Assembly (NCBI GenBank): GCA_024206195.1
Contig: JAAGZO010000437.1
Location: forward strand, 147,458 to 211,457
Source: a bacterium
GTDB lineage: Archaea > Nanoarchaeota > Nanoarchaeia > Woesearchaeales > UBA10216
Reading direction: 5' to 3'
Length of the DNA: 64,000 bases
Positions 42,988-51,087 of this stretch are shown in pieces (within the stretch, counting starts at the first letter, position 1; every line of letters starts with the position of its first letter). The notes beneath the pieces were generated by a model that saw only the letters and a program-made list of their open reading frames with translations, made no database searches and was not told the DNA's origin. A program made the position numbers and the translations under genes.

Positions 42988-45465
42988 ATGGAAGATTTCA
43001 AAACCAGTTTAGTTACATATTCTGTAGAAAAAGACAAACCTATTGAAGACCTCAGTTTAACAAAATTATCAGAAACACTAATTTTTACATTTAATAGAGC
43101 TATAGAAACAAAAAAAAATCTTATAGTTGTTTATCCAGAAAGTATATTTCGTCCTTCAGTTATATTAGGTTACAACTTCATGAAAGATCAAGGAAAAGAT
43201 GTTCTTTTCTTTTCTCACTACTTGAAAGAACACCTTAAGAATTTCTGTATGCTGCAGGAAAAGCAAGCTGGTTGGTTTCTTTGGCATAACTATCTTCCTT
43301 GCATATTGGATGATAAGAGTCTGAATATTAAACTTAATTTCAGAAAAGGGGTTAAGACAACAACCAAAAAAAGTGAGATCGATGAATTAATAGATAAATT
43401 AGAGAACAATATGGGTCAGTTCAATAAATTAATTTTTTGTAGTTCTTTAGTTAATGCACGAAAACTAGCAGAAATAAAAGATTTAAACTTTGAGGATGTA
43501 GCTTATAGTTTTAAAGAAAACTTAGGATTATGCATCTTTGAAAACCTTTCACTAAAAATATTTAGTGAAGATGATATTAATTCTTTCACTCAATGGTTAA
43601 CCCCCTTAATGGACAAAAACACATTCTTCATATTTCACTTTTCAAATTTCATAGATTCAGGATTCATAAAGCAATTACAGGAAAAATCTAACTCTGTAGT
43701 ATTATATTTAACGCCTGACTTTTTATATAAAACTAAAAAATTCTTTTATGAAGGATCTAACCTCCTTAAATCACCTAATGAATACTTGAGTAATCAATAC
43801 ATAATTGAATCAAAACATATATATGAAAAAGACGAAAAGAAGATAGAATTAGTTACAATAAAAGGTTTAAAATATTCTTTATCAGACCTTTTTAAAGATA
43901 TTCATATTGCTTCAGTTAAGAATTTATTACCTGGAGTAATGCTAAATAGGATAAAAAAGGTTTTGTTTATGCTTCCAAGACTTAGTGTTCACCCTTCTTC
44001 ATGGGGAAGGGCATTGAGGTTTAAATTTAGAGATGGAAGTTGGAGACACATCTCAATACTTCAATTAGTAGACGAACTTGATGGGTACATAAAAGAGAAA
44101 AAAGAAGGGAATGATATACTTAATAGAATTAAACATAAAGTTGTTTCTTTATACAATCTTTTCGATGAAACAGATAGATATAAAGAAAGTCACCCATTTA
44201 AGATTAAATCTAAACCATACATAACGCTTGAGATGGTTGATAAATTTAGTAAATCCTCTGATGGAGGTAATATTATTGTTGGAGTGTATGACTCAAGTGA
44301 GAGAAGAATCTTAGAAGAGAGTGTAAAAAGCTTAGTAAGCTCTTCTGATAAAATTAGTGTAAGAACAATTAGGTCTATAATACAACATAATAATGTAGAT
44401 AGTGAGAGTATTCTCATACTTCCATCATATTTAATATCTAGGTATATAGCTGAGTATTTTAAACCGTTTAAAAAGATTATCATTCTATCTTATGAGGGAG
44501 AAGAAGTGTCACAAGTTAAAAAACAAATGAAGATATTGGGGGACTCAAAAAATATATACACTGATTTAGTTATTGATAGTTTTGAGAGTTTATATAGCTC
44601 ATTAAACTGGAAGAAGGATAATTTCTTACAAGAACTTGAAAAGTTCAGAGTTGTAGTAGAGACTGAAACTCCTGCAAAAGAAGGCGCTACAGCTAGTAAT
44701 CCTGGTGATGTTTTGGATATGATAAAAGAAAGGATATTGGACGATTCCAGTCTAAAAGCCAATGAGAATGCATTTGAAGAGTCTCAAGATGAAGAAGTAC
44801 TCGATGAAGAGTATAATGTACTGAGAAAAGATTATATGTTAATACTCTCTTCTCTGGATGGGGAAGGAACAAAGAATATTGAACTGCCAAAGACTGCCAC
44901 CTTACTTTACATAGATGAAAACCAAGAGGTTCAAGAAAGAGATATTAGGGAAATAAAAGAAGGAGATAGAATTGCTTTAATTCAAGGGGATGAAAGGAAA
45001 TCATTTATTGATTATTTGGCTAAAAGGTCAGGCTTAGAAGATGAGATCGATCTATTCCATATTAAGAGATGGAAAGAAAAACTAAATCTATTCATTGAGG
45101 AAAAATCATTAAATGAAAATAAACTGTTTGATATATACATTAATAAAGGAGGGGATAAAAAAAGCAACCCTTTCAGAAGATGGAAAGATTCAATTAGAAA
45201 CATCGCCCCTCAACGGAAAGAAGATCTGAAAATAATTGGTGAGATTATTGAATATGAATATCTTGTAGAAAATATTGATAAAATATTCTTTGATATTAAG
45301 AAGCTAAGAAAGTCTCATAGATTAATCGGAAGGGAGATAAATAAGATAATACGAGATAAAATCTCCGGGCAATTTACAGATTCTTCATTTGATGATTTTG
45401 AACTATCAAACAAGATAAATATATACAGAATAGATAAACTCTGTAAGAATGATCAAAAGATTTAA
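42988..45465 (+). CDS. drmE: DISARM class 2 protein DrmE
   Basis: The product is 825 aa, soluble, AT-rich. Size, position directly after drmC and overall alpha/beta repeated segments (NLIVVYPESIFRPSVILG, KIIILSYEGEEVSQVKK) fit DrmE of class 2 DISARM. I recognise it mainly by operon position and length, so confidence is lower than for drmA-C. DrmE's biochemical function is not established. No methyltransferase gene follows. Confidence 0.7.
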   Translation: MEDFKTSLVTYSVEKDKPIEDLSLTKLSETLIFTFNRAIETKKNLIVVYPESIFRPSVILGYNFMKDQGKDVLFFSHYLKEHLKNFCMLQEKQAGWFLWHNYLPCILDDKSLNIKLNFRKGVKTTTKKSEIDELIDKLENNMGQFNKLIFCSSLVNARKLAEIKDLNFEDVAYSFKENLGLCIFENLSLKIFSEDDINSFTQWLTPLMDKNTFFIFHFSNFIDSGFIKQLQEKSNSVVLYLTPDFLYKTKKFFYEGSNLLKSPNEYLSNQYIIESKHIYEKDEKKIELVTIKGLKYSLSDLFKDIHIASVKNLLPGVMLNRIKKVLFMLPRLSVHPSSWGRALRFKFRDGSWRHISILQLVDELDGYIKEKKEGNDILNRIKHKVVSLYNLFDETDRYKESHPFKIKSKPYITLEMVDKFSKSSDGGNIIVGVYDSSERRILEESVKSLVSSSDKISVRTIRSIIQHNNVDSESILILPSYLISRYIAEYFKPFKKIIILSYEGEEVSQVKKQMKILGDSKNIYTDLVIDSFESLYSSLNWKKDNFLQELEKFRVVVETETPAKEGATASNPGDVLDMIKERILDDSSLKANENAFEESQDEEVLDEEYNVLRKDYMLILSSLDGEGTKNIELPKTATLLYIDENQEVQERDIREIKEGDRIALIQGDERKSFIDYLAKRSGLEDEIDLFHIKRWKEKLNLFIEEKSLNENKLFDIYINKGGDKKSNPFRRWKDSIRNIAPQRKEDLKIIGEIIEYEYLVENIDKIFFDIKKLRKSHRLIGREINKIIRDKISGQFTDSSFDDFELSNKINIYRIDKLCKNDQKI

Positions 45466-45490
45466 ATATGACTGGTTATTAAATATATTC

Positions 45491-46633
45491 ATGTCTGAAA
45501 AGAGGAAGATATTACTTGTAGAACCAGATTTTCCAATTCCCAATAAAAGTAAAAACCACTCGAATTTTCTGCCTATAGGATTATTAAAACTTGCTGCTTA
45601 TTATAGAAAAAAAGGCCATAAAATAAAACTAAATAGGGGAAATCACCCAGCCGGATTTTATCCAGATAGAATTTTGGTAACTTCGCTCTTTACTTACTGG
45701 TCGAAGTATGTAAAAGAAACTGTTCAATATTACAAAAAATGTTATCCCAAAGCTAGAATCGAGGTGGGAGGAATATATGCAACGCTTATGCCAGAACATT
45801 GTAAAAGACAGACAGGTTGCGATAAGGTGTTCATAGCTCAACACAAAGGAGCAGATAAGTGTTTTCCTGCTTATGATCTTGTTAATGTTGATTATCAAAT
45901 TATTCATGGTATGAGGGGATGTACAAATAAATGTCCCTTTTGCGGTATTTGGAAAATTGAAAGAAAAGGATTTAAGAATGCAGAGCAAATAAAGAAAGAA
46001 ATATCTTCAAATAGAATTATCTTTTATGATAATAATATGCTAGTAAACCCATACATTGAAGAAATTTTGAAGATGCTTGCAAATACTACTAATAATGGAA
46101 AAGTACTACACTGCGAGTGTCAAAGCGGTTTCGATGGAAGGGTCTTGATGCAGAAACCCCATTTAGCAGAAATGCTAAAAAAGGCACGTTTTGAAAATAT
46201 TAGGGTCGCCTGGGATTTTCCATGCACTGAAAAAAATTTACAAATGGTTGAAGGGTGGATAGAGCTCTTAGAAAATGCAGGATATAAGCGTAAAGATATT
46301 TATATATTTATGATCTATAATTGGGACTATCCACATTCTCATATGGAACTAAAAAGGGAAAAATGTTATGAATTGGGTGTACAAATAGCTGATTGTAGGT
46401 ATAGGCCGCTGAATCAGACATTTGATATGTATAATCCTAGAGCAGATAATCAGACTAATGAGGATTACTATATTCATCCGAATTGGACTGATGCTGAGAT
46501 AAGAAGATTTAGAAAAAACGTGAGGAAACATAATATTTGTATTCGACATAAAATACCTTGGGATAGATACGATCAAGAACTTGAAAGGTTAAATAGCAGA
46601 AGATTAATTGAAATAAAAGTAAGAAAAAAGTAG
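45491..46633 (+). CDS. Radical SAM protein with B12-binding-like N-terminal domain
   Basis: The product is 380 aa. The N-terminal 130 residues resemble a cobalamin-binding-like Rossmann domain (KILLVEPDFPIPNKS, PDRILVTSLFTYWSKYV, KARIEVGGIYATLMPEHC) without an obvious DxHxxG motif. The radical SAM core has GCTNKCPFCGIWK, a CxxxCxxC cluster. Start chosen because a GATTTAAATATG box lies about 25 nt upstream. It follows drmE closely and takes the place where a DISARM methyltransferase could be. Substrate unknown. Confidence 0.85.
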   Translation: MSEKRKILLVEPDFPIPNKSKNHSNFLPIGLLKLAAYYRKKGHKIKLNRGNHPAGFYPDRILVTSLFTYWSKYVKETVQYYKKCYPKARIEVGGIYATLMPEHCKRQTGCDKVFIAQHKGADKCFPAYDLVNVDYQIIHGMRGCTNKCPFCGIWKIERKGFKNAEQIKKEISSNRIIFYDNNMLVNPYIEEILKMLANTTNNGKVLHCECQSGFDGRVLMQKPHLAEMLKKARFENIRVAWDFPCTEKNLQMVEGWIELLENAGYKRKDIYIFMIYNWDYPHSHMELKREKCYELGVQIADCRYRPLNQTFDMYNPRADNQTNEDYYIHPNWTDAEIRRFRKNVRKHNICIRHKIPWDRYDQELERLNSRRLIEIKVRKK

Positions 46634-46646
46634 AGTGTCCACTACA

Positions 46647-46819
46647 CCTACAACACCCCCTCCAAATCCACTTCTTTGGCTTTCTCAGCCTTATGCCCAT
46701 TCTTCCCCCTCACCACTAATACTACCCATATCGCGAAATACGCGATGATTAAGACCCCTATCTTGATTAGTCCTGCTTTGTAAATATTCCAGAAATACCT
46801 GTTAAACGTGTAATAACCA
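46647..46819 (-). pseudogene. 5'-truncated copy of the 47572 small membrane gene
   Basis: It encodes ...GLIKIGVLIIAYFAIWVVLVV..., ending KEVDLEGVL, homologous to the middle of the 47572-47709 product. No in-frame ATG, GTG or TTG precedes the homologous part; its start has been replaced by the end of the nuclease gene. 75 bases (46701-46775) match 47595-47669 with four differences. Confidence 0.75.
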
Positions 46820-46820
46820 A

Positions 46821-47579
46821 CTATTCAGAACGCTTTAACTCTTCAACAACTTTATCAACAGCTTTCTTAAAACATATTTTGTTATCTAATGGACATTTAC
46901 CATCTTTATCGTAACTTGGATTAATGATAAATTTCACTTGGCTCTTGTTAGCTTCTTTCACAGTACTTGTGTAGTTCTTTTTTGGTGGAATAGATAGAAT
47001 GCTAAATTTAAGCCCTTCTCCAACAAATTTTCCCATTTTTTCAATATCTTTTTCGAGAGAATCCGCGTTGACACAATAAATCTTAATTTCAAATACTGCT
47101 ACAGGTTCATATTTCCCGTTTTTCTTTTTGAAAACCGCAATGTCTGGTTTTATAGATCTGCCATGATTCTTGGGCACCTTACGTTCCAAAAAAATTTGGT
47201 TTTGCACTTTAGGGTAGATGCTTAAATCGTGCGTGACTATAACCGTCTTGTCTTCTGAAATAAAGCAGTATGTTCGATCTTCTTTTTGTTTGCCTTCAAT
47301 ATATGCTTTGTCAGAAGGCTCAAGCTTGAAACCCTTAGCTTCTAGTTGCAAAAGCAGAGCCTTAAAAAAGATGTATTCAGATAACCCAGAAAAGCCAGAT
47401 GATGTGCCCTTTATTTTCTTTAACTCAAGCGAGAAAGTGTTGTATATCTCCCATAATGCTTTATCACATTCCATGTTAGACTTATCTAGTGCTTCTCTTA
47501 TCTGTTTATCAATACAGTCAAAAACATTCTCAACCCGGCTGCCCATACAGTGCTGTCTTGTTTTCTTGTATTTAAACAT
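46821..47579 (-). CDS. PD-(D/E)XK-type nuclease, inserted gene
   Basis: The product is 252 aa. KPDIAVFKKKNGKYEPV then VAVFEIKIY gives the D...ExK core of the PD-(D/E)XK fold (near residues 140-165). A helical N-terminal domain (ENVFDCIDKQIREALDKS) precedes it. The ATG overlaps the end of the small membrane gene by 8 nt and its stop abuts a truncated copy of that same gene. Possibly a restriction-like effector in the defence island. Confidence 0.65.
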   Translation of the reverse strand: MFKYKKTRQHCMGSRVENVFDCIDKQIREALDKSNMECDKALWEIYNTFSLELKKIKGTSSGFSGLSEYIFFKALLLQLEAKGFKLEPSDKAYIEGKQKEDRTYCFISEDKTVIVTHDLSIYPKVQNQIFLERKVPKNHGRSIKPDIAVFKKKNGKYEPVAVFEIKIYCVNADSLEKDIEKMGKFVGEGLKFSILSIPPKKNYTSTVKEANKSQVKFIINPSYDKDGKCPLDNKICFKKAVDKVVEELKRSE

Positions 47580-47709
47580 TGTTACTTATAGTCTTCTTCC
47601 CCCTCACCACTAGCACTGCCCACATCGCGAAATACGCGATGATTAAGACCCCTATCTTGATTAGTCCTGTTATTGACTCTTCTAGTGTGTAATAGCTTCC
47701 GAAATGCAT
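47572..47709 (-). CDS. Tiny single-TM protein, intact target of a 3'-end duplication
   Basis: The product is 45 aa: HFGSYYTLEESIT then GLIKIGVLIIAYFAMWAVL as a TM helix and a basic tail. Ribosome site AAGGTGAT before the ATG. TATA-like ACTATATAAAAAC (47755-47767) lies between two GGTACC palindromes on the opposite strand, placing it under the same control as the AbrB gene. The second, startless copy at 46647-46819 lies behind the nuclease gene. Confidence 0.55.
   Translation of the reverse strand: MHFGSYYTLEESITGLIKIGVLIIAYFAMWAVLVVRGKKTISNNV
47595..47669 (-). repeat. 75-bp repeat copy shared with 46701-46775
   Basis: Direct repeat within the two copies of the small membrane gene, four mismatches in 75 bases, flanking the inserted nuclease gene. 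Confidence 0.8.
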
Positions 47710-47740
47710 GATATCACCTTGATTTTTGTTTATTTGTATA

Positions 47741-47816
47741 TTCGGTACCGAATGAACTATATAAAAACGTCGGTACCGAAAAGAAATAATTGGAATATGT
47801 GTATTGGGGTACCGAA
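47741..47816. promoter_or_regulatory. Three GGTACC-centred palindromes between divergent promoters
   Basis: Site 1 TTCGGTACCGAA (47741-47752), a perfect 12-bp palindrome, site 2 TCGGTACCGAA (47770-47780) and site 3 GGGTACCGAA (47807-47816). Site 3 abuts the ATATTTAT box of the AbrB gene; sites 1 and 2 flank the TATA of the divergent gene. These look like operators of one regulator, probably the AbrB protein itself. Confidence 0.65.
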
Positions 47817-47843
47817 ATATTTATGAAGGGATCTTGACTAAGT

Positions 47844-48011
47844 ATGCCTATGCGCCTTCAAAAACAGCTTTCTAAGAAGATTGGGGATAAAGAATACGCA
47901 AAATACGTTATAGTGATACCTCCAAAGACAATAGAAAAACTTGGGTGGAAAACAGGACAAGAGCTAAAAGCCAAACTCGAAAAAGGAAAGCTAATCATAG
48001 AAAAAGAATAA
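47844..48011 (+). CDS. AbrB/SpoVT-like regulator
   Basis: The product is 55 aa. KEYAKYVIVIPPKTIEKLGW and KTGQELKAKLEKGKLIIEKE form the AbrB strand-hairpin pattern. The box ATATTTAT lies 27 nt before the ATG, giving a leaderless mRNA. The membrane HNH gene starts 26 nt after its stop and is probably cotranscribed. Likely binds the nearby palindromes. Confidence 0.72.
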   Translation: MPMRLQKQLSKKIGDKEYAKYVIVIPPKTIEKLGWKTGQELKAKLEKGKLIIEKE

Positions 48012-48037
48012 ATGATACGTATAAAACGAGGCAAATT

Positions 48038-49492
48038 ATGAGAAGAACATTATTCTTTTTAGCTCTATTTCTCATTTTACTTAACTTTTCAAGTCTGGTT
48101 GACGCAAAATGTCAATATGAAACTATAGAAGAATACGATGAGTCTGGTAATGTTTTAACCTATGAAGGAACAGATATTATTGCAGGAGAGGCACTTAACA
48201 TTTCTGATTTTAGTGAAGGGAATCATGCTTCCTTCATGGTTTATAACCCGAATTCGTTTAAATTAATGGCAGTTTTCAATTTCACAGTTGATGGTTTTAT
48301 TCAGGAAGAAAAGTCATATGGTAAGTGGATAGATCCATTATCATTTGAAAAAGTGCAGGAAACATGTTATAATGGCGAACAATTCGGAAATTGTTCGATA
48401 AATCAGTCTACTTTGTTTTACTATGTATCAAAACCAGAAGTAATGTTTGTTACTGAAGGGAAAATCAAGAGAAATAGGACGCTCTGTGATAAATCATGCT
48501 CAAGTGATGGTGAGTGCGGTTTTGGAGTATGTAATATAAACGGTTATTGTGGAAATGAAAAGATAGTTCCTTGTTCAAGCGGGACTCAAAATTGTCAAAA
48601 TTTAAGTTGTGAGACTCCTGGAGCTAAAAAGTTTGGTGAAGCTTTTTCATGCGTATGGGAATGTAAATCAGGTGTTGGAAGTGATGGAATATGCAAATTA
48701 AATGATAAAGAAGAATGTTCTAGCGATTCTGATTGCTTTTCTGGGATGTGCAATATTGCAGGAGTGTGTGGAGAATTTGTTGCTTGTCCGAACAGAAAAC
48801 AAAAGTGTAATGATGAATTGTGTGTGTTTCCCTCTGTTAAAAAAGTAGGTCAGGCTTATTCTTGCGAATGGGAATGCAAAAGCGGTGTTGGAGAAGATGG
48901 TGTTTGTAAAGAAAGTTTCATGACACTCGTTAAAAGATTTATTCTATTTACAGCTTTAATAGCATTGATTATTGCTCTTACAATATTCTTAATCAAGCGG
49001 GCAACTGGTGAAGGACCGCTAAGAAAATTAAGAAAGCAAATTAATGAACTAGAGAAGCAGCGTGAAGAAAAAAAGCAGGATTTTAGAAAAGCAGAAATTA
49101 AATTAAAAAAACAGTGGAAATCACACGAGATTTCAAAAGGAGACTTAAATAAGCGTAATGAAGAATTAACTCAAGAAGCCCAAGAAATGGAAGATATATC
49201 AATACTAATTGAACTTAACATTAAGAAGGTTTTAAGCTCCTATGAAAAAATGTATGGGCATCCTTTTGTTTTAGATGGAAGAGGTTATGTCAGATTCGCT
49301 AAAGATTGGTTAGACCCTTCCAAAATGGGGGGATATTTGCATCATCATGTTTGGAAAATAAACAACAAAGGAAAAGAAAAACCTCCAGGTTATGAGATAC
49401 ACCATAAGGATGGAAATAAATTGAATAATTCAATTGAGAATCTAGAATTGTTAACAGAAAAAGAACATATGAAAAAACATGGTAAGTTTTGA
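48038..49492 (+). CDS. Cys-rich ectodomain, TM helix and cytoplasmic HNH nuclease fusion
   Basis: The product is 484 aa from the ATG before the signal peptide (RRTLFFLALFLILLNFSSLV). An ectodomain follows, then two Cys modules each ending CxxxWECKSGVG. One TM helix near 302-320 (FILFTALIALIIALTIFLI) is followed by a basic stop-transfer. A charged coiled coil comes next. The C-terminal 60 residues are an HNH_3-type nuclease: YEIHHKDGNKLNNSIENLEL then EKEH, with the His-His, Asn and final His. The nuclease faces the cytoplasm. An unusual architecture; a membrane receptor with a nuclease effector is one reading. Confidence 0.82.
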   Translation: MRRTLFFLALFLILLNFSSLVDAKCQYETIEEYDESGNVLTYEGTDIIAGEALNISDFSEGNHASFMVYNPNSFKLMAVFNFTVDGFIQEEKSYGKWIDPLSFEKVQETCYNGEQFGNCSINQSTLFYYVSKPEVMFVTEGKIKRNRTLCDKSCSSDGECGFGVCNINGYCGNEKIVPCSSGTQNCQNLSCETPGAKKFGEAFSCVWECKSGVGSDGICKLNDKEECSSDSDCFSGMCNIAGVCGEFVACPNRKQKCNDELCVFPSVKKVGQAYSCEWECKSGVGEDGVCKESFMTLVKRFILFTALIALIIALTIFLIKRATGEGPLRKLRKQINELEKQREEKKQDFRKAEIKLKKQWKSHEISKGDLNKRNEELTQEAQEMEDISILIELNIKKVLSSYEKMYGHPFVLDGRGYVRFAKDWLDPSKMGGYLHHHVWKINNKGKEKPPGYEIHHKDGNKLNNSIENLELLTEKEHMKKHGKF

Positions 49493-49602
49493 TATCTCGA
49501 AAACCCCAATTATCCCAAACCCTCAGAATTTATCTCAGTACTGCTTTGTAAAAGCGAAAACTTTATACATTATTAATGGATATCTTATTATTGTGGGATA
49601 TT

Positions 49603-50505
49603 ATGACAATACCAGACTATCAATCATTGATGTTACCTTTATTGAAGTTTCTCTCTGATGAACAGGAACATAAAACAAGAGAAGCAGTCGAAAAGCTATC
49701 TGATGAATTTAACCTATCTGAAGATGAAAGAAAAGAATTATTACCTTCTGGTCAGCAACCAATTATAGATAACAGAGTAGGATGGGCAAGAACATATATG
49801 CTTAAAGCAGGATTGCTTGAAGCTCCAAAAAGAGGCTATATCAAGATTTCAGAAAAGGGTAAAGAAATATTAAAACAAAATCCAGAAAGAATAAATGTAA
49901 AATTCCTTGAACAATTTCCAGATTTTATCGAATTTAGAACTATTAAAAAAGAGACCTCAAAGGAAAATTCAAAAGAAGATGAAGAATTAGAAGATATTAC
50001 TCCTGATGAATTAATGGGAAAAGGTTATAATTTAATAACTGCAAGTTTGGCTCAAGAGTTGCTTGAAAAAATAAGAAAAGTCGATCCCTCTTTTTTTGAA
50101 GAAGTTGTTGGAAAATTGCTTTTTGCAATGGGTTATGGTACCTGTGAAATAACTGGAGGTTCAGGCGACAAAGGAGTTGATGGAATTGTAAATCAAGATA
50201 AATTAGGTTTGGATAGAATATTTTTTCAAGCAAAGAGGTATGATGAATCAAATTCTGTAAATGCAAGGGATGTTCGAGATTTTGTTGGAACCTTAGATTT
50301 ACACGGAGTAAATAAAGGTATATTTATTACAACTTCTCGGTTTCCAAAAGATACAAATGAAATTCTTAAAAAAACTCCAAAAAATATTATTTTAATAGAT
50401 GGGCCAAAACTTGCTAAATTAATGATGGAACACAATGTTGGTGTGAGCTCACAAAAAACTTATCAAATTAAACAAATAGATACTGATTTCTTCCCTGAAG
50501 AATAG
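49603..50505 (+). CDS. mrr: Mrr-type restriction endonuclease
   Basis: The product is about 300 aa. The N-terminal winged-helix Mrr_N domain starts MTIPDYQSLMLPLLKFL. The C-terminal PD-(D/E)XK domain has EVVGKLLFAMGYGTCEITGG, GDKGVDGIV (catalytic Asp) and FFQAKRYDES (QxK). Mrr enzymes cut modified DNA. Start chosen at MTIPDYQ, the family's usual start; a more upstream ATG would precede the expected transcript start from the CTTTATAC box. Confidence 0.93.
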   Translation: MTIPDYQSLMLPLLKFLSDEQEHKTREAVEKLSDEFNLSEDERKELLPSGQQPIIDNRVGWARTYMLKAGLLEAPKRGYIKISEKGKEILKQNPERINVKFLEQFPDFIEFRTIKKETSKENSKEDEELEDITPDELMGKGYNLITASLAQELLEKIRKVDPSFFEEVVGKLLFAMGYGTCEITGGSGDKGVDGIVNQDKLGLDRIFFQAKRYDESNSVNARDVRDFVGTLDLHGVNKGIFITTSRFPKDTNEILKKTPKNIILIDGPKLAKLMMEHNVGVSSQKTYQIKQIDTDFFPEE

Positions 50506-50547
50506 GCTACTTCTTTATGCAAACTTGACTCTTTCCACACCCCCCTC

Positions 50548-51009
50548 CTAACACCCACCCCTCCTAGCCCAACTCTCGTTCCCGAACTCACTTGCATTGC
50601 AGTACTCTTTCCAGGTTATCTGGGTGTGGCCTGATTCGAGGAGTTGTTCGTTGAGGTTGTGTTCTTTGCAGTAAACAACAGCAACCATTCTTCCATAGCT
50701 TCCATCAGCCTGTCCGTCATCTTCATCAACTAATACATGAGAGTCAAGAGGGCAAAGGTTTTCAGATAAGTCTATAGCTTCAAAAAAGCCTTCTTCATTT
50801 TTCTCTGGCGCGTCAGTTAAAGCTAATCTTATTGTTATTCCATCTACTGATAATGTATCGCCGTCATATATCTTCTCAACAGCTCCGACAAAGCAGTCAG
50901 CAGAGCCTTTGCATAAGGACAGATTGTAAGGATATGGAGGATTTTCAGAATAACGGGAACATGAAACTAGCAATACAAGTATGATCAGAAACAAGATGCT
51001 TTTATTCAT
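50548..51009 (-). CDS. Secreted thermonuclease (SNase family) lipoprotein
   Basis: The product is 153 aa. Signal peptide with lipobox LLVSC. The SNase domain has YDGDTLSVDGITIRLALTDAPEKNEEG broken by turns, giving the conserved Asp, Arg and Asp, and SYGRMVAVVYC with the second Arg. Expected outside the membrane, digesting nucleic acid, perhaps to salvage nucleotides. Confidence 0.9.
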   Translation of the reverse strand: MNKSILFLIILVLLVSCSRYSENPPYPYNLSLCKGSADCFVGAVEKIYDGDTLSVDGITIRLALTDAPEKNEEGFFEAIDLSENLCPLDSHVLVDEDDGQADGSYGRMVAVVYCKEHNLNEQLLESGHTQITWKEYCNASEFGNESWARRGGC

Positions 51010-51087
51010 AACATGCTATACTATTATGAAGGTTATTAAATGTTTTGCTAGAAAGTTTTATATATGTCATCTGCGAATAGATATTTG

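Noticed and set aside
49530..49560. A 12-base match CTGCTTTGTAAA between about 46774 and 49541 as another insertion remnant
   Set aside because: Too short and without matching reading frame or flanking homology; probably chance.
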